Shown here in pieces: positions 24,357 through 32,649 of a stretch of DNA of 64,000 nt. The notes below the pieces were generated by a model that had not been told where the DNA came from, searched no databases, and saw only the letters and a list, made by a program, of their open reading frames with translations. Made by a program: the position numbers and the translations under genes. The first letter of the stretch is position 1, and each line of letters starts with the position of its first letter. This stretch comes from Gordonibacter sp. 28C (GTDB lineage Bacteria; Actinomycetota; Coriobacteriia; Coriobacteriales; Eggerthellaceae), in assembly GCF_003339845.1 (NCBI RefSeq), contig NZ_PPTR01000013.1, forward strand, positions 46,551 through 110,550. The letters are read 5' to 3'.

Positions 24357-25883
24357 CTAAAGGGTTTTTAGCTCGGCGGCGGCTTTTTCGACCATGCTTA
24401 TAAGGTCTTGCTGGGAATGTATGCCGAGCTTCTTGTACACGTTGTGGATGTGGGTCTTCGAGGTGTGCGGCGAGATCACGAACACGGTCGAAATGTATTC
24501 GACGTTGCGGCCCCGTGCAAGCAGGCTGAAAACCTCCTTCTCGCGTTGGGAAAGCCCGTACTTCGCCGCGATGAAGTCGCTCTGCCGCTTCCACCGTCCG
24601 GGGGTCGGCGCTTCCGGAGCGGGGCTCCCGCCGTTTTCCGACGGGCGCTCCTCAACCTGCTCGCCCTCTTCGGCGTCCTCGTCTTTGACGGCGAAGAGCG
24701 ACCCGCACGACACGATGAGCACGAGCAGCAGCAGCGAGTTGAAGGCCGAGAGGGCCGTGCTGTCGAACGACACGGCCTCCGACAGCAGCCATCCGACAAC
24801 CCATCCGACGAATATCCCCAAGGCGTTCGCGCATCGACCGATTGAGAACGCGCTGGTGGACGGGAAGCGGTACAGCATCGAGACGCGCATCAAAAGCGTG
24901 ATCGACGCGAGGTCGAACAGGTAGAACCCGGCAATGACCAAGCTGTTCGCCACGGCGAGGTTGTTGCCGAGCAAGGGGGCCGCCAGAAGCCCGCAGGCGG
25001 TCAGAGGCAGCGCTATGCGGTAGATGATGCCGGTCCGCGATGCCGCAGGCGCGATGCTCGCGGCATAGGCGAAAACGGTCCCCAGGACGAGGCCCGCCAC
25101 GTTGTACCAGATGGGGACTGCTGTTTCATGGTTGCCGAACGTGATGGCCTGCATGGCCCCGAACGCGACCCCGAAGAAGGCTATGGCGGCCGTGATACGA
25201 ACGAGGCTCGCAGGGCGCTGCTTCGGCAAGGGGACGACGTCGTCGAGGGCGGCCTTTTCGGCGGACGAGCAGCGGGTTTGCGCGCCCTTCAGGGAAAGGC
25301 CGCACGCCAAGGGGAGCAAGGCGATCACCGCGAGCGCCGCCGGCTGGTAAAGAAAGCTCACGAGCAGCAGCAGGGCGACGGCGATCAGCGCGGAGAGGCA
25401 AAGCGCCGCCACGGCGCGCCTCATCCCGGCGATGCAGTACAGGTCGAGCCATCCGACCAGCAGCAACCCGTCGGCTATGCCGATGGGCAGCCAAGCCGCC
25501 GCCGACGCCAAGGAGGCCGCCTCGCCGGGGAGCACGCTTCCCAAGCCCAGCAGCGCGACGCCCAGCAGCCCCGTCCACGGCGCCGCCCGCGTTGCCGTGG
25601 CGACCGTCCAACGAGGGCTCTTGCCGCGCGCGAAGAGGAAGATGGCCGCAAGCGTCATCCCCCGTATCGCGTACTCGCTCACCGAGACGGGCAGGCTCCC
25701 CAGAACCTGCAGGGACGAAGGGGCGCTTCTGTCCAGGATGAGCAGGGACAGCACCCAAGCCCAATAGAAGGAGAAGCCCAGCAGGGGCAGCGAATCGGAG
25801 CCGTCCGCCCGCTTCGCGGACAAACCCGTCACGTCTGCGAAGTCGTTCCGCAGCTCCGCCAGCGAGGACTTCCCCATGCCCAT
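24357..25883 (-). CDS. LuxR-type regulator with an N-terminal 12-helix membrane domain
   Basis: A 508-residue membrane regulator. Residues 35-415 form about twelve hydrophobic helices, arranged like a transporter or sensor. After an acidic linker (residues 418-445), the C-terminus is a LuxR/GerE helix-turn-helix: YGLSQREKEVFSLLARGRN, then ISPHTSKTHIHNVYKKLGIH. This architecture is typical of Eggerthella, where such proteins sit beside inducible catechol dehydroxylase genes. Here it follows the lipoprotein amidohydrolase gene by 85 bases and is 2.2 kb from the transhydroxylase-like gene. It probably senses an aromatic substrate at the membrane and activates that operon. The ribosome site is GGAGGG. 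Confidence 0.92.
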   Translation of the reverse strand: MGMGKSSLAELRNDFADVTGLSAKRADGSDSLPLLGFSFYWAWVLSLLILDRSAPSSLQVLGSLPVSVSEYAIRGMTLAAIFLFARGKSPRWTVATATRAAPWTGLLGVALLGLGSVLPGEAASLASAAAWLPIGIADGLLLVGWLDLYCIAGMRRAVAALCLSALIAVALLLLVSFLYQPAALAVIALLPLACGLSLKGAQTRCSSAEKAALDDVVPLPKQRPASLVRITAAIAFFGVAFGAMQAITFGNHETAVPIWYNVAGLVLGTVFAYAASIAPAASRTGIIYRIALPLTACGLLAAPLLGNNLAVANSLVIAGFYLFDLASITLLMRVSMLYRFPSTSAFSIGRCANALGIFVGWVVGWLLSEAVSFDSTALSAFNSLLLLVLIVSCGSLFAVKDEDAEEGEQVEERPSENGGSPAPEAPTPGRWKRQSDFIAAKYGLSQREKEVFSLLARGRNVEYISTVFVISPHTSKTHIHNVYKKLGIHSQQDLISMVEKAAAELKTL

Positions 25884-25920
25884 GCGCGCGCCCCTCCCTC
25901 CAGGTTCGGTTCACTGTTCG

Positions 25921-25926
25921 ATTATA
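25921..25926 (-). promoter_or_regulatory. Candidate -10 for the LuxR-type gene
   Basis: TATAAT on the minus strand, 38 bases before the start codon, in the short gap after the amidohydrolase gene. There is no good -35, so the regulator may have a weak own promoter besides read-through. Confidence 0.45.
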
Positions 25927-25968
25927 GGGCATCTTTCGATGCGGCGTTTCCGTCCTTCGAGCCGTTTT

Positions 25969-27180
25969 CTATATCCCCAGCAGGTTCTCGGCGGCTGCAT
26001 GGTAGAAGTCCTCTCGGAGCTGCTGGTCGGCGGGGAGGCCTTCCAGGCTTTTCAAGGGCTGCTCGCGGCCGAGCTCCGCCGACGTGATCGGGTAGTCGGA
26101 ACCGAACATGACGTGGTCCGTTCCCATGATCTGCTGCGCCAAGGCGACGTCCTCCACGCTCATGGAATGGCTGTCCAGATAGAAGAACCGCGCGTAGTCT
26201 TTGAGGTTGCGCAGGTACGTATCGAGGTTGTCGGGGTTCTTGTAGTCGACGCCCTGCTTGTCGCCGTTGCCCGAGTACAAACCGTACATGAGCTCGTAGC
26301 GGCCGAACATCCACGGGAAGAAGCCCCCGAGCTGGCCAAGGACGATACGCAGGTCGTCGTACTTGTCGAGGTAGCCCGAGTACACGAGGCGCACTGCCGA
26401 CACCGTGTTCTCCACCAGCACCGACACCCCGCCGTTCTGCACGTTCTCGGTCGAGAACCCCGTGAGCGGCGAATCGGGATCGTTGATGGGGAATCGCGTG
26501 CTGAAGTGGGTGAACACCGGCAGTTTGAGCTTGTTGGCCTCTGCCCAGAAAGGCTCGAAGCTCGGGTGGTCGAGGTAGTGCCCGCCTCCGCCGAACCTAT
26601 AGCCCGTGAGGACGCCGAACGCCTTGGTTCCCTTTTCGGCCATGCGGTCCATCTCGCTCACGGCCGTCTCGGGCTGGGTGGGGTCGATCCACGAGCACGT
26701 GACGATGCGTCCGTCGGACGCCTTCGATATCTCGTGCAGGCCGTCGTTGAGCGCTTGGAGGGCGCCTGTGCCGTCGAGGCCCTTCGCCTCGGCCGCTTTA
26801 AGGATGTTCGGGACGTTCGAGCTGAAGGTGACCACTTCGGCGTCGATGCCGAACCGGTCCATCTCGGAAACATGGTTCTCGACGTCCTCGAAGGCGGTGT
26901 TCGTCCATAAAAACGACGGACCGTCCTCCATGGTCTTCGTCTCGTCGAGCCATGCGACGTAGTCGGCGTTCATGGTGCCGGGCAGCAGATGCGCGTGCAC
27001 GTCGATGATGCGCTCCGGCGCCTTTGCGGCGGGCGCGTCGCCCGAAGCCGACGCGGAAGGCGGCGTTTGAGTGCCGCTCGCGCATCCGGCGAGCGCGCTT
27101 GCGCCTGCGAGCCCCAAGAGCCCCACGGCTCCTCCTTTAAGAAAATCGCTTCGGCTGATATGCGGATGAGTGCTCGTCAT
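25969..27180 (-). CDS. Exported lipoprotein amidohydrolase (Amidohydro_2, ACMSD/decarboxylase-like)
   Basis: A 403-residue enzyme with a Tat-like lipoprotein signal: ISRSDFLKGG, a hydrophobic stretch, and LAGC as lipobox near residue 33. Only one arginine of the twin-arginine pair is present. The mature part belongs to the amidohydrolase-2 family, with metal ligands in IIDVHAHLLPG (HxH), FTHFST and MFGSDYP. Members include ACMSD and resorcylate-type decarboxylases as well as hydrolases. Exposed outside the membrane, it may decarboxylate or hydrolyse an aromatic acid before uptake. It is divergent from the transhydroxylase-like operon and upstream of the LuxR-type regulator. The start follows AAAGGA. 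Confidence 0.88.
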   Translation of the reverse strand: MTSTHPHISRSDFLKGGAVGLLGLAGASALAGCASGTQTPPSASASGDAPAAKAPERIIDVHAHLLPGTMNADYVAWLDETKTMEDGPSFLWTNTAFEDVENHVSEMDRFGIDAEVVTFSSNVPNILKAAEAKGLDGTGALQALNDGLHEISKASDGRIVTCSWIDPTQPETAVSEMDRMAEKGTKAFGVLTGYRFGGGGHYLDHPSFEPFWAEANKLKLPVFTHFSTRFPINDPDSPLTGFSTENVQNGGVSVLVENTVSAVRLVYSGYLDKYDDLRIVLGQLGGFFPWMFGRYELMYGLYSGNGDKQGVDYKNPDNLDTYLRNLKDYARFFYLDSHSMSVEDVALAQQIMGTDHVMFGSDYPITSAELGREQPLKSLEGLPADQQLREDFYHAAAENLLGI

Positions 27181-27253
27181 AGTTGTTCCTTTCAAAGTGG
27201 CGAAACCGTTCATGCTCGTTTTGCGTCGACCGCCCCATGCCGGCCGTGCCGCG

Positions 27254-27766
27254 CTATCGCGCCGGAGCCGCAGCGGAATCGGGCATGCGAACGAACTTGT
27301 CCTCGGGCTTCACGACGAGGCCCGCAAGGCCCGTGCAAAGGGGGTACAGGAAGAACACGACCGCGAACACCAGAGGCCCGAACGAAACGAGGCCCGAGAC
27401 CAACCGGTCGAAGATGGTGGTGCCCTCGACGATGCCGAGGCCCGTGTTGTAGGCGATCATGGTGAAGGCGAGCGCCGTCATCATGATGAGGCCGATGAAC
27501 ATCGCGGTGACGAAGCTGAAGACGAACGTGCCCGGTTTCGCGTCGAACTTCGCTGCTGCGGACGCTCCTATGCGGCCGATGGGAACGACGTTGGCCACGA
27601 GCAGGGACACGACGAGCGAGATCAGAAACGACACGAGAAACCCGTGCGAACCGAGCATCGGAACGGTGGGAGCGCCCTGCATGAGCGGCATGCAGTAGCA
27701 GAACACCGCGGACATCAGGATGCAGAAGAACGCGTTGAACCAGACGGTGTACTTGCGGGTGAGCAT
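27254..27766 (-). CDS. Four-helix membrane protein
   Basis: A 170-residue protein with four predicted membrane helices, around residues 7-27 (VWFNAFFCILMSAVFCYCM), 40-60 (GFLVSFLISLVVSLLVANVV), 85-110 and 128-150. The C-terminal 20 residues are hydrophilic. I do not recognise a family with certainty; small two-repeat proteins of this kind (DUF2798-like) are possible. It has a strong AAGGAGG site and precedes the amidohydrolase gene by 73 bases in the same direction. Transport or membrane assistance for the locus is an inference. Confidence 0.78.
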   Translation of the reverse strand: MLTRKYTVWFNAFFCILMSAVFCYCMPLMQGAPTVPMLGSHGFLVSFLISLVVSLLVANVVPIGRIGASAAAKFDAKPGTFVFSFVTAMFIGLIMMTALAFTMIAYNTGLGIVEGTTIFDRLVSGLVSFGPLVFAVVFFLYPLCTGLAGLVVKPEDKFVRMPDSAAAPAR

Positions 27767-27893
27767 AACAACCTCCTTGTGTTCGTTTTTCCTTGGGTTG
27801 CGCCGCCTGGCGCCGGGGGCCGCGCAGATGCTGTGCACTATAGCGTCCTGCCGGCGCGAAACACGCGTGATCAGCCCTTATCATCATGCTAGA

Positions 27894-27923
27894 TGTAGGC
27901 GAATACACCGGGTCGGTGTAGGC
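27894..27923. promoter_or_regulatory. Candidate operator between the divergent aromatic-locus operons
   Basis: TACACC-GGGTC-GGTGTA (27904-27920) is an inverted repeat with 6-base arms. It overlaps a direct repeat of TGTAGGC at 27894-27900 and 27917-27923. The site lies between the divergent membrane-protein and transhydroxylase-like genes, about 150 bases from each start, and is a good candidate for binding by the LuxR-type regulator. Confidence 0.5.
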
Positions 27924-28075
27924 CCTTTTGGACGCGAAGGCGGGTTTACAGCTACCCGGGCGATTCATTTTCCCCGCCGGGCTGCCTAGAGTGAAGGAAG
28001 CGCCGCGTAAGGGTTCGCATCGTGCACGGCACGTTGCGGCTCGAGCGGCGAACCAGTGCGAGAGAGGAGTTCTAC

Positions 28076-30778
28076 ATGGGGAAGACAGCCGACAAGACCG
28101 TCTATAAAACCCTGGGCTGGTGCGGGTTCGGCGTAGGAGCCATCGCCGGTGCCGTGGACGTGAAGGACGGGCGCGTCGCCCGCATTCGCCCGCTGCATCT
28201 GGACGATGCGTACAGCGAGGATCAGATCAAGCCGTGGAAGATCGAAGCGCGCGGAACCACCTTCGAGAGCGGCTTGGTGACGTCCATCCCGCCGCTGGCC
28301 GTGGGTTACAAGAAGCGCACCTATTCCAAGAACCGCGTTCCGTACCCGTTGAAGCGCGTCGATTGGGATCCGTCGGGCGAGCGCCACGTCGAGAACCGCG
28401 GCATAAGCGGTTACGAGCGCATCAGCTGGGACGAGGCGGCTCAGATCTGCGCCGACGAGATCCGCCGCATCGTCGACACCTACGGCCCGTCGGCCGTGTA
28501 CTGCCAGGGCGACGGCCACGGCGAGACGAAGAACGTGGGCGGCACGCATGGCGCGAACACACGCCTTATGGACCTTCTGGGCGGCTATACGCTGCAGGGT
28601 CGCCAGCCCGACAGCTGGGAGGGGTGGTACTGGGGCGCGAAGCACGCGTGGGGCCAGGACCCGCTGGGCAAGCAGTCCCAAGGCCGCAACCTTCTCAAGG
28701 ACATCGCGGAGAACACCGAGTGCATGCTGTACTGGGGGTGCGACCCCGAGACCACGACGTGGGGCTGGAGCGGCCAGATGCCGAGCCGTCTGTGCTACTG
28801 GTTCAGCGACTTGGGCATCAAGAACATCTACATCTGCCCCGATCTGAACTACGGCGCGGCCGTGCATGCGGACAAGTGGATTCCCGTGCGTCCGAACTGC
28901 GACGCGGCGCTGCAGCTGGCGATCGCCTACGTGTGGATCACCGAAGGACTTTTCGACGCCGATTACGTCGATACGCACGCCATCGGCTACGACAACTTCG
29001 CCTGGTACGTCACGGGCGGCGAGGACGACGTGCCGAAGACGCCGAAGTGGGCCGAGGAGAAGTGCGGCGTTCCGGCTCGCCAGATCAAGGCGCTTGCGCG
29101 CTACTGGGCCAAGCACAACACCTCCATCGCCCACTGCAACGGCGGCGGGTACATTCGCAGCTGCTTCGCGCACGAGCCGGCCCGGCTCGAGGTGTGCCTG
29201 CTCACGATGCAGGCGCTCGGCCACCCCGGCCGCAACCAGTTCTCGTTCGTGGAGTGGGGCATGTTCGGCATGCCCGAGACCATCGCCTGCCCCGCTCCGG
29301 CCTATCCCGTGTACGTAGGAGGGTCCTACACCGGCCACCTTCCCGGCACCGGCTTCCGCTGGTTCATCCCCCAAACGCTGCTCCCCGACGCCATCCTGCT
29401 TCCCGAAGGCGAGAAGCTCACTTGGAACGGGCATGTGGCCAGCGGGCTTCCCCGCCAAGACCAGTACGACCAGTACAGCTATCCCGCCGAGGACGGCTCC
29501 CGCATCCACATGATCTGGTCGGACACGCCCTGCTGGTCGACTTGCTGGAACGGCGGCAACCGCTACCAGGACGCCCTGCGCCACGAGTCCATCGAGTTCA
29601 TGCTGGTGAACCATCCCTGGATCGAGAACGACACGCTGTTCGCCGACATCATCCTGCCTTCCTCCACGAAGCTCGAGCAGGACGACATCGCCACGAGCAC
29701 CATGTGCGGCTACAACGACATGGTCGTGAACGAGGCCCGGGCCATCGACCCGGTGGGCGAGGCGAGGACCGACCCCGAGTGCGTGCTGGCCATCGCCGAG
29801 AAGCTTGGCTTGGCCGACCAGCTGGTATCCGCGTGGTGCGGCATGGACGGCTCGCTCGACGCCCCGTTCGACCCCGCGAAGGACACTCCCGACGTGCGCA
29901 TGGCGAAGATGTCCCACCAGGCCGTGGTGGCCGCGGGCATCACCGAGCCTTCCATGGACGTGCTAAAGCAGATCGGCTGGGTCGGCGGCGGCATGGAAGA
30001 GCACCAGAGCTACGAGGACTTCCTCGAGAAGGGGTACCACGTCGTGCCCACCTCCGATGATTGGGAGAGCCTCCCCGCCGGCCTCATCGAGTTCTACGAG
30101 GACCCCGAAGGGCATCCGCTCGACACCCCGTCGGGCAAGGTCGAGATGTACTCCACCTCGATCGCCGACCACTGGCCCGACGACCCCGAGCGCCCTCCGG
30201 TTCCGCATTGGATCGAGGAGAGCCCGGCGCACCACGAGCGCGTGACGTCCGACCGCGCCAAGGACTACCCGTACCTGCTCGTGTCGAACCACCCGCGCTG
30301 GCGCATCCATGCCAACCACGACGACGTGACGTGGCTGCGCGAGATCGAGACCTGCAAGGTCGTTGGCCCCGACGGCTACGCGTACGAGCCGATCTGGGTG
30401 CACCCCTCAGACGCCGAGAAGCTGGGCCTTGCCGACGGCGACGTCGCGAAGCTCTACAACGAGCGCGGCGCGGTTCTGGGCGGCGTGCGCGTGAGCGAGC
30501 GCATCATGCCCGGCAGCCTGTACCAGGACCACGGCGCGCGCGTCGACGTCATCGAGCGCGGGACCGGCGGCTTGGAGCGCGGCGGAGCGAACAACCTCAT
30601 CTGCCCGGGCGCGACCACCTCGCAAAACGCTCCCGGCGAGGTGACGAACAGCTTCCTCGTCGGCTGCGAGAAGGTCGACGTCTCCGAGCTGGCCGAAGAG
30701 TTCCCCGAGGCGTTCTCCCGTGCCTACGACGCGGCAACGGGCCTGACCGCCGAAACCTACCTCGTGAAGGAGGCCTAG
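28076..30778 (+). CDS. Pyrogallol-phloroglucinol transhydroxylase-like large subunit
   Basis: A 900-residue Mo (bis-MGD) enzyme without signal peptide and without an N-terminal iron-sulfur site, just as in transhydroxylase AthL of Pelobacter acidigallici. Similarity as I recall it is continuous: WKIEARGTTFESG, PYPLKRVDWDPSGER, GPSAVYCQGDGHGE and QPDSWEGWYWG. In the last, Asp179-Ser180 match the Asp-Ser pair in which serine binds molybdenum, and His148 matches the substrate histidine region. The catechol dehydroxylases of Eggerthella belong to the same broader enzyme family. The likely reaction is hydroxyl transfer or removal on a polyphenol. It pairs with the subunit at 30781. The start follows GAGAGGAG. 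Confidence 0.92.
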   Translation: MGKTADKTVYKTLGWCGFGVGAIAGAVDVKDGRVARIRPLHLDDAYSEDQIKPWKIEARGTTFESGLVTSIPPLAVGYKKRTYSKNRVPYPLKRVDWDPSGERHVENRGISGYERISWDEAAQICADEIRRIVDTYGPSAVYCQGDGHGETKNVGGTHGANTRLMDLLGGYTLQGRQPDSWEGWYWGAKHAWGQDPLGKQSQGRNLLKDIAENTECMLYWGCDPETTTWGWSGQMPSRLCYWFSDLGIKNIYICPDLNYGAAVHADKWIPVRPNCDAALQLAIAYVWITEGLFDADYVDTHAIGYDNFAWYVTGGEDDVPKTPKWAEEKCGVPARQIKALARYWAKHNTSIAHCNGGGYIRSCFAHEPARLEVCLLTMQALGHPGRNQFSFVEWGMFGMPETIACPAPAYPVYVGGSYTGHLPGTGFRWFIPQTLLPDAILLPEGEKLTWNGHVASGLPRQDQYDQYSYPAEDGSRIHMIWSDTPCWSTCWNGGNRYQDALRHESIEFMLVNHPWIENDTLFADIILPSSTKLEQDDIATSTMCGYNDMVVNEARAIDPVGEARTDPECVLAIAEKLGLADQLVSAWCGMDGSLDAPFDPAKDTPDVRMAKMSHQAVVAAGITEPSMDVLKQIGWVGGGMEEHQSYEDFLEKGYHVVPTSDDWESLPAGLIEFYEDPEGHPLDTPSGKVEMYSTSIADHWPDDPERPPVPHWIEESPAHHERVTSDRAKDYPYLLVSNHPRWRIHANHDDVTWLREIETCKVVGPDGYAYEPIWVHPSDAEKLGLADGDVAKLYNERGAVLGGVRVSERIMPGSLYQDHGARVDVIERGTGGLERGGANNLICPGATTSQNAPGEVTNSFLVGCEKVDVSELAEEFPEAFSRAYDAATGLTAETYLVKEA

Positions 30779-30780
30779 AG

Positions 30781-31587
30781 ATGGGCAAAGTGTTTGTTAT
30801 CGACGTCGCGCGCTGCAACGGCTGCCGCAACTGCCAGATCGCCTGCAAGGACGAGCATTGCGGCCAGGCTTGGGCGCCCTATGCGGCGGCCCAGCCCGAC
30901 ACCGGGCAGTTCTGGATGAAGGTGGACGAGCGGGAGCACGGCACGGTGCCGAAGATATTCGTGGCCTACACGGCCCACGGCTGCATGCACTGCGACAACG
31001 CCCCCTGCATGGCGGCCGCCAAGGGCGGTGCGGTGTACCGTCGCGAAGACGGCCTGGTCGTCATCGACCCGGTCAAGGCGAAGGGCCAGAAGGCCATCGT
31101 GGACGCATGCCCCTACCGCGCCGTGTTCTGGAACGAGGAGGAGCAGCTGCCCCAGAAGTGCACGGGCTGCGCGCACCTGCTCGACGACGGCTGGACGGTG
31201 CCGCGGTGCGTGGACGCCTGCCCCACGGGCGCGCTGCGCTTCGGCGACGAGAGCGACTTCGCCGACGAGATCGCCCAGGCCGAGGTGCTGCTTCCCGAGC
31301 AGGGCACCGTGCCGCGCGCGTACTACCTGAACCTTCCCAAGCGCTTCGTGGCGGGGGAGGTGTACGACGAGGTCGAGGACGAGGTGGTCATAGGTGCGAA
31401 GGTCACGTTGAAGGACGCCTCCGGCGCGGTTTTGGAGACCGCTAGCGACGATTTCGGCGACTTCTGGTTCAAGCAAGTCGCGCCGAGCGTGTACACGGTG
31501 GGAATCGAGGCCCCCGGTTACGCGCCGAAGACCATCGTGGTGGATGCGACCGAAGAAGACGTCAACATCGGCGGAATAGCCCTCTAA
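30781..31587 (+). CDS. Transhydroxylase-like iron-sulfur subunit with C-terminal beta-sandwich domain
   Basis: A 268-residue partner of the preceding enzyme, 2 bases downstream of its stop and served by an AAGGAGG site inside its end. The first 185 residues hold the cysteine groups for three [4Fe-4S] clusters: CNGCRNCQIACKDEH, CMHCDNAPC, CPYRAVFW and CTGCAHLLDDG, then CVDACPTGAL. Residues 200-268 form a separate beta domain (VIGAKVTLKDASGAVLETAS, DDFGDFWFK, YTVGIEAPGY) like the carboxypeptidase-regulatory or transthyretin-type domain at the end of the AthL beta subunit. This shared extra domain is the best evidence that the pair is transhydroxylase-like rather than an ordinary DMSO reductase. 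Confidence 0.93.
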   Translation: MGKVFVIDVARCNGCRNCQIACKDEHCGQAWAPYAAAQPDTGQFWMKVDEREHGTVPKIFVAYTAHGCMHCDNAPCMAAAKGGAVYRREDGLVVIDPVKAKGQKAIVDACPYRAVFWNEEEQLPQKCTGCAHLLDDGWTVPRCVDACPTGALRFGDESDFADEIAQAEVLLPEQGTVPRAYYLNLPKRFVAGEVYDEVEDEVVIGAKVTLKDASGAVLETASDDFGDFWFKQVAPSVYTVGIEAPGYAPKTIVVDATEEDVNIGGIAL

Positions 31588-31623
31588 GGCCGTATCGCCC
31601 GTCAACGAAAGGAAGTCAGCAGC

Positions 31624-31824
31624 ATGTGTTTTAGACCCCCCAGCGCGGGATTGGAACCGGTGAAGTGCCCGAAGTGCGGAGCGTTGGTGCCCCCGAGCGC
31701 AGACGCCTGCCCTTCGTGCGGCGCCCGTGCCGACATGCCGGCACCCGGCGTTGCGAAGGTCCCCTCGGTGCCGAAAGTGCCCAAGGTGCCGAACGTGCCG
31801 AAGCCTCCCGTTTCCGGCCGATAG
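31624..31824 (+). CDS. Small zinc-ribbon protein with Pro/Val/Lys tail (MCFRPP type)
   Basis: A 66-residue protein with a GAAAGGAAG site, 36 bases after the iron-sulfur subunit and surely in its operon. It begins MCFRPP, has CPKCGALVPPSADACPSC (two CxxC pairs), and ends in a repeated Val-Pro-Lys pattern. The same start, cysteine pairs and proline-rich tail are found in the protein at 3256-3483, which follows an unrelated molybdopterin enzyme. It binds zinc or another metal in all likelihood; the job is unknown. Confidence 0.8.
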   Translation: MCFRPPSAGLEPVKCPKCGALVPPSADACPSCGARADMPAPGVAKVPSVPKVPKVPNVPKPPVSGR

Positions 31825-31874
31825 CTGCGCCGGAACCGCTTCTCAACGCTTGCGCCCTCTGCGCAGCGTGGACA

Positions 31875-31918
31875 AAAATAACGCCCGGCCTGCTGGATCT
31901 TCGCAGGTCGGGCGTATT
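31875..31918 (-). terminator. Terminator of the tmRNA gene
   Basis: Arms 31882-31893 and 31903-31914 pair over 12 bases with one G-T pair. On the minus strand the stem is followed by TTATTTTTG. It lies 10 bases past the encoded CCA end of the tmRNA, and also blocks read-through from the rightward enzyme operon. Confidence 0.85.
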
Positions 31919-31923
31919 TCGTT

Positions 31924-32292
31924 TGGTGGAGGCGCGGAGAATCGAACTCCGGTCCATACTACATCATCCATGAGGCTCTACAAGCTTAGTCGGTGGTCGA
32001 GGTTCGGAGGCGCCCGGTCCACTGACAAACGAGACGCACCCTAGTCGGTTCGATCTTTGCTTAAGCCATACCGGCTACGTGCTCAAGCGCATTCCCCTGA
32101 GTTGATGCCGAACCGAGGGGCGGGGAAGTCCCAAGGCCGACAGCCAGGCGCTATTAAGCAGCCATGGCGAGCGCCGGAGCGCTCTGAGTGTTGTTTTTGC
32201 CAATTAAATTGACGTTACCCCTGTTTAACGTGGCGAGGAGACCACGACCTGCTCCTCATTTCAAACGTACCATGTCGAAACCAGTCGCCCCC
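31924..32292 (-). ncRNA. ssrA: Transfer-messenger RNA (tmRNA)
   Basis: The 369-base RNA has the typical 5' end GGGGGCGACTGGTTTCGACA and a 3' end with a T-arm (GGTTC-like GAGTTCGATTC) and CCA. The first seven bases, GGGGGCG, pair with CGCCTCC before the ACCA end, with one G-U. The tag frame runs from 32201 down to the TAA at 32154-32156 and encodes GKNNTQSAPALAMAA, with a hydrophobic end that fits protease recognition. It rescues stalled ribosomes with SmpB (22905-23369). Confidence 0.95.
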
Positions 32293-32411
32293 GGTTGCAA
32301 GGCGGCGGTGCCCGTGGCGGGCTGCCGCAGCCGTCGGGAGGGGATGGCCCCACCTTTTCAAGGATCCCGCCCCGCGAGGGGCGCCGCGTGCCGAGGCGTT
32401 GCGGAACGTCC

Positions 32412-32439
32412 ATTCTATCCCGCCCGGCCCGTTTGTCAA
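32412..32439 (-). promoter_or_regulatory. Near-consensus promoter upstream of tmRNA
   Basis: On the minus strand a perfect TTGACA (32434-32439) is followed after 16 bases by TAGAAT (32412-32417). Transcription would begin near 32405, about 110 bases before the mature tmRNA end, so the RNA would have a 5' leader that is removed, for example by RNase P. Confidence 0.75.
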
Positions 32440-32588
32440 GCGGCCCGGGCGGTCGAGGGCGGCCCGCATCCTCATCCATACGTTGAGGATGCGGGGAAAA
32501 CGCGCCTCGTCCGTGGCGAATTTGTGACGAGTGTAACCTTAGGGCTCGATGAACCGTTTTGTTTACGAGGGAATGACGCTTCTCTTGG

Positions 32589-32594
32589 TACAAT
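32589..32594 (+). promoter_or_regulatory. Candidate -10 for the L,D-transpeptidase gene
   Basis: TACAAT lies 56 bases before the ATG at 32650. No -35 is convincing at the usual spacing. Confidence 0.4.
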
Positions 32595-32649
32595 GCAACG
32601 ATTAGACGAGAAGCGAACGCCGAGCCGTCCGAGTGTATGAGAGCCGCAC

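Noticed and set aside
28022..28075. Earlier GTG start for the transhydroxylase-like large subunit
   Set aside because: The ATG at 28076 has a clear GAGAGGAG site, and the added residues would be Arg-rich and outside the family.
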